A stretch of 64,000 bases of DNA, from positions 2,294,001 to 2,358,000 of the forward strand of contig NC_033566.1 in assembly GCF_001680005.1 (NCBI RefSeq). Reading direction: 5' to 3'. Every line of letters starts with the position of its first letter. The first letter of the stretch is position 1. The notes beneath the pieces are model-generated. The model saw only the letters and a list, made by a program, of their open reading frames with translations. It did not search any database and was not told the DNA's origin. The DNA comes from Plasmodium coatneyi. Its lineage: Eukaryota > Apicomplexa > Aconoidasida > Haemosporida > Plasmodiidae. Shown here in pieces: positions 55,521-64,000 of this stretch. A program made the translations under genes and the position numbers.

Positions 55521-58500
55521 TTCCCATAAATTCTTGGACCAAAATTTCAAAAAAGTCCTGTTTCGTCGAATGTAGGTCCCCCTTCTGACATTCGTCTAAG
55601 ACTTCTAAATGGATATCAATAATGGTACGTCGACTAACGGGGCGATGGAAACCATTTTTTTTTGGCCTCTTCGTTCCCGTTGGAACATATCTTGGTTCTC
55701 TGCGTTTTTTTACTAAGGTATATTCACGTGGACCACCTTCTTCCACACGTTCCAAAATTTGTTCCTGTAAAGTTGGACCAGGTACTTGATGAGGTCTTCT
55801 GTGACGTTTTCTTTTTTTACCAAGGAAAAAGTACTAAAAAAGAAAAAGGCAGATAAGGTTTTTTTAAGAGGGGTGAGTGTGTTGTTTTTAGGAACAAAAG
55901 GACTATCTTTAATCTATGTGCGAAATTCCACATCCCTAAAATGCGAAATCCTACAAACACACCCCTAAAATGCGAAATCCTTCACAAACACACCTCTAAA
56001 ATGCGAAATCCTACACATACACCCCCTAAAATGTGAAATCCTACACACACACCCTAAAATGCGAAATCCTACGCACACCCCCCACACAGATACATTCACC
56101 TTAATTTTTTTTTTTACTTTTCCTTTACTCTTTTTTTTTTTTCTTCTTTAAATCTTTTTCTTACCTTCAAGAGTAGGTAGCTCATAGCAGACATACCAAT
56201 GAAGACAGGAGCCAAAGGAAGGTATGGGGTAAGGATATCAGGAAGGTTGTCAATCTTGTTAACAACTGGAGCAGCGGAAGGGGTGTCTCTGCCACTCTTT
56301 CCTTGACCACCTCTTCCCGTAGAACCACTACCGGAAGAACCAGGATTCCAAGTTCCTGTAGAACCTGGACCGGAGGAACCAGGTTTCCAGGTTCCAGTAC
56401 TACCGGGTCCAGAAGAACCAGGAGACTGATGTCCTGTACTACCTGGACCGGAAGAACCTGGGTTCCAAGTTCCCGTGGAACCGGAACCAGAAGAACCAGG
56501 ATTCCAGGTTCCCGTAATACCGGTACCAGCAGAACCTGGGTTCCAAGTTCCTGTAGAACCGGAACCGGAAGAACCTGGGTTCCACGTTCCAGTACTACCA
56601 GGACCAGAGGAACCAGGAGACTGGTGCCCAGTACTACCTGGACTGGAAGAACCTGGGTTCCACGTTCCAGTGGAACCTGGTCCAGAGGAACCAGGTTTCC
56701 AGGTTCCTGTACTACCTGGGCCGGAAGACCCGGGAGACTGGTGTCCCGTACTGCTGGGTCCCGATGTGCCTAAAAAAGAAGTAAGAAAAAAAGGTGATTT
56801 AAATAATATCGAAGGTCGCAGAAACTGATATGTTGCGTGCACCCTTTCGTGGTGCACACTTCCTTATTTTATTTTCTACTTTTTAAATTTTTACACTTTT
56901 TTCTTTTTTATGTTTTTCATTTTTTCATTTTTTACTTTCGTATTTTTTTACTTCTTACACTTTTATTTTTTACTCTTTATTTTTTATTTTTTTACTTTTT
57001 ACGCTTCTTTCACTTTGTAATTTTTGTACGTCCAGAATCTTTTTTACACTTTCTTTTTACACTTCTTTCTCTTTGTAATTTTTTTTACGCGTCCTAATTT
57101 TTTTGTACACTTCCTTTTTACACTTCGTTCACTTTCTAATTTTTTTTACGCGTCCAGAATTTTTTTATACTTTTTTACAGTTTTTCTTCTTTCTTTCTCC
57201 TTCACACTCTAACACCATAATATATCCCTAAGGTGCTAAACACCAGGTCATATTGTTATCCTTGTGGCGCAAAATCCTTATTCTTCATTCCCCAAGCTAT
57301 AATTTCCATACCCTGGACAACTATTTCTAAACGCGGAACACTAAACTCTAAACTCTACTCTCACACCCTGTAGCACTATTCCTAAACCCGGAACGCTAAA
57401 CCCGGATCCCTAAATCCGGAACCCTAAAACTTTCTTTCTTCTTATTTTTCTTTTTCTTCTAATATAAATTTTTTCTTTTTTTCCTTCCAGCGTTAAGAAG
57501 GAACATCTTCATTCCTTCCATTTTTTTCCTCTTTTCTCTTTCGTTTTTTTTAATTTTCTTCTTCTAAAATTAATATTAATTTTTTCTTTTTTTTAATTTT
57601 CAATTTTTTCCCCTTTTTTATTTTTTAGTTTTTAATATTTTTAGTTTTTTACTTTTTAAATTAAAATTTTTTTTTTTTAATTTACAATTGTTTATTTATA
57701 ATTTTTTACTTGCTAATTTTTTGGATGCATATTATATGCTGCACACATTTCTTAGGAGTGTTTATTTGCTTTTTTTTTATTATTATTACCTGGAACTTGA
57801 GGAGTGACTGTTGAGCCGGAAGGTGTTTGAGTGTCTGTTCCTGTGCTTGGAGTTTGGGGCTCTGCTGTTCCAGTAGAGCCAGGTCCGGAGGAACCCGGAG
57901 ACTGCCCATTGGTTGTTGTAGCTGTACCTGAAATGACAGAAGTGGTTGCATCAGCAACATTTGTGGTTGCAGCGATTCCAGTGCTGGAGAATGTTCCTTT
58001 TTTCAGGATATCATCCTTCAAGTTACAATCAGTACCGACACACGTTTTGACATTATTATCATCGTCCAGGTTAATACATTTCATAGCTGCTTCAGCATCA
58101 CCTTTCACTTCATTACCATCACACTTTGGAGTTGCAGGCTTACCTGGACTATTTTGTGAAGTTTCACTCCTACCTAATCCGTTTGAACTTGGAGTTGATT
58201 CTGGTGTGGTTGCTGGTGGTTTAGTGGCAGCTGGTTTGGCAGCTTGTGGTTCGGATGGGTCTATAGGTGGTTTTGGACATATAGTATTTATTGCTTCTAC
58301 AGTTTTATTTATTTCCGGCCTGCCGGCTGTGTCTTTTTCCTCCTCCTTGTACACTTTCTCCACCTTGGTTCCTATCTGGGCTCCGTTACTGTCTTTGCCT
58401 ATGTCGCACTTTTTACTTTTTCCTTCATCCCACAGATCATTCGATACGTTTAGTGTGCAGACTTTATAGCCTATATCCCTTTCACACTTTATACAATCAC

Positions 58501-61500
58501 CTGTACCATGCGGACCCTTACCCGTACACCAAGTACTCATCTTTTCATTTCCTTTCTGAAACATTTCTCTTATTTTATCTTCCTGCACCGCCGGACATTT
58601 TTGCGTTATTTTATTTGCGTATTGATTAAGTAGAATGCACTTCATAACTTGCTCAAACTGCACATTATGAACAGCCTTCTTTTCTTCCTTTGGTTTCTTC
58701 CCTGAGTCTGTTACTGCAGTCTTCCGAATTTCATAAATATGTTTTAATCCTGCAGTAATAAGCTTACATGCTTTTTTTTCTGCATCTGAAGATGTAGCAC
58801 CTCCCGTTCCAATATTCCCACATAGTTCTTCCTCTTCCCCAATCGTTTCAGTCATAGCTTTAGATAGTTCATTCAGCCTCTTCTTGAAGTCCGTATCCCA
58901 ATATGTGCACTATGCATGGAAAGAAAAAGGAAGCAAGAAGAAATGGAACATATATATGTAACCCTAATGTACATATACACGTCTCGTAGTTCCGTTTTCC
59001 CCTCTAATTATGTATAAGAAATACTATGCTTTCCAGTGACCTTAATTACAATGGAGAGTGCTGTTCCCTTACCCAGTTTTGCTTGTTATCTCCGTCCTTT
59101 CTGTCCTTAAACCAATTAATTGTTACACAATTTGCACGTGCACATAAGGTATCATTTAGAGAACTTATAATAGACAGGGAGTCCCTTATTTGGGCACCAT
59201 CATTCCCTTCGAACAGTTCATCTACTTTGTTTTTTACATCGTACTTGTTTGTGCCTCCGGATATATCACAATTCAGTTTGGGTACCCTTTCACACACTTC
59301 ACATTTCATGTCTTTACCTTCCTTATTATCCTTACACCAATTATCCTTCTTATCATTGCCTTTCTTAAACATTTCACTTATTATTTCCTCTGTGATAGGA
59401 CACATGTGTCCCGCTGTTTTCTCTATCAATTCATCTGCGAATGCATTGAGCAGGACACAATATATAGTTCTATGGAATATTTGGTTGTCCAGAGCCATCT
59501 GTTCCGTCGTGGCAGTTCCCTTTTGAAATTTATATATATGTTCTAAACCCTTAACAATGAATGCACAAGCCTGTTTGCTTGCTCCTACAAATGTACTATT
59601 TCCATCCTTAATATTCTCACATAAAATTTCGACACTTTCTTTCTTTCCTGTTATAGCACTGGACAGTTCGTTCAATCTCTTTTTAACATCACCCCAATAA
59701 CCTCTGGATCCATCCTAAAAGGAGAAGGAACATATATGTATATTCAGTGATTATATAGAACTGGTGGGCATCATTGCTATTGATATATGTAAGAAATACT
59801 TTCTACTGTGGAACCCTTAATTCTATGGGACAATATTGTTTCTTACCCAATTACTTGCATCTTTCTGCTGACGATGTCTGTTTGGGAACCATTTTTCTGT
59901 TACGCATTTAACACGTTCACATAAACTGCTTGCATTATGTATGGTAGTGAACGTTTGTTGTATTTCGTTCTTCTCTAGGAGCTTTTTCTTTATTTCATCC
60001 CGTTGAGTGTCCGTCTGTCCAATTTTAAAATCTTTACAAATGTCCCATTTACACTCTTCACAGGGTTGTTCTGTGCAAGCTTTTTCCTTAATACCTTGTC
60101 CAACATTGAACGCTTTTTTTATAGTGTCCTCTGTTATGCAGGATTTCTCCTTAAGAAGTTTTCCATATTCATTTAATATTAGACAGGCCATAGTTTGTTT
60201 AAATAGTCTATTATTTTCCTTGGTATCCTTCCTACCAGTTCCCTCCTCTTGAGTGTTGTATATATGTTTTAAACCCTTAACAATGTACGAGCATGCCTTT
60301 TTTTCTGCGTCCGATGGTATACCACTCTCTCCATTAATGCTCTTACACTCTTCTTCGTCTGTCTCATTCCCATTGTTCATCGCCTTAGACAGATCTTTCA
60401 GTACGTCACCCTTAGCGTCATTCCATGCTTCACTCTGCCAATACAATGGAAAACAGAAGGAAAATACAATGGAAAAAGAGGGAACACGTAAATATAAGTA
60501 GTACTTATACAAAAAACATTTCCATTTTCACCCTGTGGAAATATATATATATGTTCGCCCAATTTCAATTCTATACAATTAGACTTTGATGCTAAATATG
60601 AATCCTTCCTAACCTCCCACACCTTTTCTTGGCCCCTCTTTTCCCTTTTGCGCTCTTCCCTTTTTTCCCTGGTCCTTTGTGTTATTACACATTGGGCGCG
60701 TTGACATAAGGAGTTCTTACTTATATTATTTATATCAGTCACAGTTTGTGTTATGTTGGCATCGTTCCCGAGCATTGTCTTCAACTTTTCCTTCACTTCT
60801 TCTTTCTTCTTATCGCCCACTTCACACTCTAGATTGGCTGCCCTCTTGCACTCTATACATGGACCATTCTTATTCTCATCCTTACACCAAGCACTCATCT
60901 TTCCATTTCCAATCCCAAATGCTTGTGTTATTGTACCTTCCCCGACTGTACAGGGAGATGTAACCTCCTCCTTCAATTTATTTGCATAGGCGTTCAGTAC
61001 AGCGCATAACATAGTTTGTTTGAATTCTCTGTTGTCTTTCCTGTGTGCTTCGTCCCCATTTTCCTGAATACCGTAAATGTACTCTAATCCTGCTGTAATG
61101 TATTGGCATGCTTTTTCCTCTGGATCAGTGACTATTCTACTATCATCATTTGAAAGTTTACTGCAATAACTTGGCACATTTGTGCTATCTTTAGATATTT
61201 TATCAAACATATTTGTGGCCTGCTTCTTAATGTCATCCCATACTTCATTCTACAAGTAGAGAGCAGAAAAAAGGGAAATGTACATACATTCATTATCAAC
61301 ACAAAACCATAGTGCATTCTTCCCCTGAATATATACATTCTTCCACGTTCATAGTATATGCTCAAATTTCAGTGATAAGTATTAATTCCTCTGACCTCCT
61401 TTTCCCCTGGTCCATTCATCTTCCATTTCCCTATTACACACTTTGCCTTCTCACAAAAGCCACTCCTTCCCTTACAGTCTTCACCTATAACAACGAAGGA

Positions 61501-64000
61501 AGACAGGAAGAAAATAGTGAGTGAACATATGGACTTTAGGATAGATTCTTTCTTCTTCTACATTCCCTTCCATCATTCCTTAGACTCCTTTCCTGCCTTT
61601 TCCATTCTCCTTCAAATTTATATCTTCCTTTTCCCCATTTTTTTATCCCCATTTCCTTTCTTTCTTTCTCTCTCTTTTTTCATCTTCCTTTAATATCCTG
61701 CCTTCAGGAGGATAATAGAATATGGCCCACCACCCACGCCCTCCATCTAATCATTCGTCTGTCCCCTCCACATTTTCCCTTCATCGGTTGATTCCCCCTT
61801 GTCGGGATTGATCCCTTGATCGGTCGTCCCTTGTCCAGTTCACCACCCTTGTCCAGTTCACCACTCTTGTCCAGTTCACCACCCTTGTCCAGTTCACCAC
61901 CCTTGTCCAGTTCACCACCCTTGTCCGGTTCTTTCCCCTTGTCCAGTATCCCTCTTGTCCAGTATCCCTCTTGTCTAGTTCCCCTTTGTCCAATCTCCCC
62001 CTTGTCCGGTTCATTCCCCCTTGTCCAGTTGTTCCCCCTTGTCCAGTTGTTCCCCTTGTCCAGTTGTTCCCCCCCAGTTGTTCCCCCTTGTCCAGTTGTT
62101 CCCCCTTGTCCAGTTGTTCCCCCTTGTCCAGTTGTTCCCCCTTGTCCGGTTTTCCCCCATGTCCGGTTTTCCCCCATGTCCGGTTTTCCCCCTTCTTCTG
62201 GTTTCCTTTCCCCTTGTCCGGTTCACCCCTTGGTCCTGTACACGCAGTTTCCGCTTTCCCCTTCTCCGGTTCGACACAGCGTGTTCGGTTCACCCAGTTT
62301 CCGCTTTCCCCTTCTCCGGTTGGACACAGCGTGTTCGGTTCACCCAGTTTCCGCTTTCCCCTTCTCCGGTTGGACACAGCGTGTTCGGTTCACCCAGTTT
62401 CCGCTTTCCCCTTCTCCGGTTGGACACAGCGTGTTCGGTTCACCCAGTTTCCGATTGGCCTGCCTGGGAGGAGATTTTTCCCCTCGAGGCTATCGCCTCC
62501 TTCAATTCATCAAAGGTAACCGGTCTGGGAGGAATGTCACCCTTCAAACTAACCTTTCCTTCTTTAAACACCAGGCCATAAACCCTGAATCCTAAACACA
62601 AAATCCAATTCCTATACCTTAAACCCTGAACTCTAAACCCGAACTCCTACTTCTTATACCTTAAATCCTGAACTCTAAACACTAAACCCAACACCTATAA
62701 CATGAAGCCAATCTTAATACCCTGATCTTTATTCCTACACCCCAAACCCTAAACTCTAAATCCTGAATCCTAAAGCCAAAGTCTTATTCTCCAATTTTCC
62801 ACTTATTCTCCACAAACAACATATATTTTCCACTATATCCTTAACCCGGTTCCCACCTTACGCTTAACTCGGAACCCACCTAAATCTTATCCCGGGACCC
62901 ACCATACCCTTAAGCCGGAACGCACGTTACCCTGAACCCGGGTCCCACCATACCCTTAAGCCGGAACCCACCTTATCCTTAACCCTAAACCCATTTTACT
63001 TGAATGTTAAACTTAGAACCATCCTTCACTTTTTTTTTCCTCTCTTCCTTTATTTTTCTTCTTTTTTTTTTCTTTTTTTCCTTTCCTTTTTCTTTCGCAT
63101 TCGTCCTTTATTTTTATTTTTATTTTTTTTTTATACACCCTTCGCGCGTACCCACCCCTGGGGTCAGTAATAGCAGGCTACGTTGTTGTTGCATAACCTA
63201 GAAACCCTTAGGTCACACACCCTAAAATGCGAAATCCTACACATACACCCCTAAAATACGATATCCTATACATACACACCCCTAAAATGCGAAATCCTAC
63301 ACAAACACCCATAAATGCCAAATCCTACACACACACCCCTAAAATGCGAAATCCTACAAACACACGCCTAAAATGCGAAATCCTACATACAGCCACGCTC
63401 TGATTAATTCACCTGTATTTTATTTTATGATTTTTTTTTTTTTTCTCTTTTAACCTTCCCTTTATTTTAAATCTTCTCCTTTTCTTTTTTAACCTTCTTC
63501 CTTCTTTTTTTTTTTTTTTTTTTTACTCTTTCTTTTTTTACACTTTCCTTTTTTCTTCTTTACATTTCTTTTTTCTTTTTTACTCTTCGCCTTTTTTTAT
63601 CATTTTCCTTTAAATTTCATTTCCCTTTTCCTTCTTTTATATGATACTTTTAAAAATATTTTTAATAATATTATTTACCTGGGGAAGTTGCTGTGAGTGT
63701 TGCTGTTTGTTCTTCTGCTTTCTTCTTTTCAACTTTTGCCTTATTCTCTAGATGTTTTTTCAACAATAACTCCTGTAAAGTCTTCGCTAGGAAAGCTTCT
63801 TCCCTGTCATTCGCTTCCATCGCTTCCTTCAATACTTCCTCTAACTCCTTCTTCCCTCCTGAAGTTTCCTTTCCGGGAGGGTCAATGGCTTCGTCTAGAG
63901 ACAGGTCTTCACTATCGTCGATGAATTTTATTTCTAATTTTTCTAAGATAGATGGGTCCAATTCTACTTCTCCCTCTGGGCAAATTTCCTTCTTTTGTCC
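55405..64000 (-). CDS. SICAvar: SICAvar variant surface antigen, 5' end outside window
   Basis: SICA proteins are exported to the infected-cell surface and mediate antigenic variation. Eight exons in transcript order: >64000-63679 (acidic Lys/Glu coil), 61484-61396 (end of a Cys-rich domain), 61249-60614, 60434-59847, 59714-59073, 58909-57790 (one domain each; the last adds a Pro/Ser/Thr stalk), 56769-56165 (repeat stalk and TM), 55833-55405 (tail). Phases agree at every junction, giving about 1,476 residues here. Domains share KACxxIxxGLxHIY, a Trp-Cys motif, paired CxxC, and a final LCxRxxCV. The TM is [16 protein letters not shown]. The tail holds [19 protein letters not shown] and EFMGSEFI, the SICA C-terminal domain. 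No stop, frameshift or missing splice site appears before the tail end, so the visible part looks intact. The long intron before exon 61484 holds repeats. The link from the edge exon to the next is by phase only. Its gene family is expanded in P. knowlesi and P. coatneyi. Confidence 0.9.
55934..56085. repeat. Intronic minisatellite A (28-30 bp, CCTAAAATGCGAAATCCTAC)
   Basis: Five units of CCTAAAATGCGAAATCCTAC plus an 8-10-bp CA-rich spacer in the intron between the tail exon and the TM exon of SICAvar. The CCCTAAAA start resembles a telomere unit. Confidence 0.9.
56305..56769 (-). repeat. 39-bp tandem repeat coding the SICA stalk
   Basis: About 12 copies of a 13-residue unit, [13 protein letters not shown] and variants ending HQSP or KP. 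Frame-neutral, so copies can vary without breaking the gene. All six frames stay largely open, which creates false antisense frames on the plus strand. Confidence 0.92.
57240..57425. repeat. Degenerate telomere-like repeat in SICA intron
   Basis: Repeated CCTAAA, ACCCTG, ACCCGGA and CTAAAC units, scrambled, in the intron between the stalk/TM exon and the last Cys-rich exon. Confidence 0.7.
61830..62210. repeat. 19-bp CCCTTGTCCAGTTCACCAC / GTTGTTCCC repeat
   Basis: About 18 imperfect units of (C)CCTTGTCC(A/G)GTT followed by CACCAC, GTTCCC or TTCC. Not a multiple of three, and read in all frames without conserved protein, so treated as non-coding. Confidence 0.85.
62248..62455. repeat. 50-bp near-perfect tandem repeat
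   Basis: Four 50-bp copies (62248, 62298, 62348, 62398) and a partial fifth, differing at only one position (C for G in copy 1, about 62272). Such low divergence implies recent expansion or gene conversion. 50 is not a multiple of 3. Confidence 0.93.
62440..62595 (-). pseudogene. Orphan coding-like block, possible relic or unassigned exon
   Basis: An open block on the minus strand reads protein-like: [20 protein letters not shown] then [18 protein letters not shown], ending at a stop in the 50-bp repeat. A splice acceptor-like TTTAAAG lies just before, and GGGTGAAC could act as donor. No ATG and no recognised family. It could be a spliced SICA exon, a relic, or chance. Confidence 0.35.
62575..63000. 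repeat. Degenerate telomere-like repeat block
   Basis: Plus strand is rich in AACCCTGAA, CCTAAACAC, ACCCTAAAC, CTTAACCC and CTTAAGCCGGAACC units, similar to the Plasmodium telomere complement CCCTRAA but scrambled. Confidence 0.78.
63217..63387. repeat. Intronic minisatellite B, copy of minisatellite A
   Basis: Six units of the same CCTAAAATGCGAAATCCTAC motif with CA-rich spacers, in the intron after the edge exon. Copies are more diverged than in array A (for example one with ATACGATATCC). Confidence 0.9.

Larger units (their letters stand above)
61485..63678 (-). other. 2.2-kb repeat-filled SICA intron
   Basis: Between the exon ending at 63679 and the one starting at 61484 no SICA Cys-rich domain exon can be placed. 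In plus-strand order the interval holds a 19-bp repeat (61830-62210), a 50-bp repeat (62248-62455), one open block (62440-62595), telomere-like sequence (62575-63000) and minisatellite B (63217-63387). Confidence 0.75.

Noticed and set aside
55934..56085. Repeat array with regular spacers, CRISPR-like at first glance
   Set aside because: Spacers are near-identical CA-rich sequence, in a eukaryotic intron; a minisatellite.
56303..56828. 156-aa and 117-aa plus-strand frames over the SICA stalk
   Set aside because: Products of a 39-bp repeat whose length is a multiple of three; opposite strand of a phase-consistent SICA exon.
61704..62595. Several 150-260-aa frames on both strands (Pro/Ser-rich, Asp-Lys-Gly-rich)
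   Set aside because: They read 19-bp and 50-bp repeats in multiple frames; lie in a SICA intron; no start or domain evidence.

Overview
This is nuclear DNA of a malaria parasite (Plasmodium) from the simian clade that carries SICAvar genes (P. knowlesi, P. coatneyi or a close relative). Three things point there: AT-rich, homopolymer-filled intergenic DNA with short GT-AG introns; Plasmodium-specific genes (an AP2 factor with two AP2 domains resembling SIP2, an apicoplast-type double glyoxalase, an Aurora-related kinase); and a multi-exon SICAvar-type variant antigen gene at the right end, with telomere-like CCCTAAA/CCCTGAA repeats in its introns. The window crosses from conserved chromosome core (1-54.5 kb) into variant-gene territory (55-64 kb).

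Core, left to right: a CABLES-type cyclin (+); a degenerate EF-hand protein only 57 bp downstream (+); a four-exon Aurora-related kinase (-); an unrecognised six-exon 211-aa protein (+); a four-KH RNA-binding protein (-); a 4-kb gene-free gap; mitochondrial uL24 (-); a 94-aa single-membrane-span protein in three exons (+); a large RAP-domain protein (+); a six-exon glyoxalase I-like protein (+); a ZRANB3/SMARCAL1-like helicase with a C-terminal HNH nuclease domain (-); a 2,678-aa GYF-domain protein (-); a 3.9-kb gap; a small secreted coiled-coil protein in four exons (-); a TRAPPC13-like protein (-); a 93-aa, three-exon mitochondrial mL41 (-); a 4.5-kb gap; and SIP2 (+). Many of these were assembled by hand from exons, checking reading phase across each GT-AG junction. 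The order fits the P. falciparum chromosome 6 left-end block as I remember it (SIP2 ... GILP ... ARK1).

Variant region: one SICAvar gene (-) runs from beyond base 64000 down to 55405. Eight exons are visible: an acidic coiled exon, a tiny exon holding only the end of a cysteine-rich domain, four exons each with a SICA-type cysteine-rich domain, a Gly/Ser/Pro repeat stalk with a transmembrane segment, and a cytoplasmic tail exon. Its introns hold two copies of a 28-30-bp minisatellite, a perfect 50-bp tandem repeat, a 19-bp repeat and degenerate telomere repeats. The tail exon lies in a tandem triplication where one repeat has lost its stop codon.

Functional themes: mitochondrial gene expression (uL24m, mL41, probably the RAP protein), RNA and translation control (KH and GYF proteins), cell-cycle control (cyclin, Aurora kinase), and subtelomeric chromatin or variant-gene biology (SIP2 beside SICAvar). 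The three longest gene-free gaps each lie 5' of a regulator gene (KH, GYF, SIP2).
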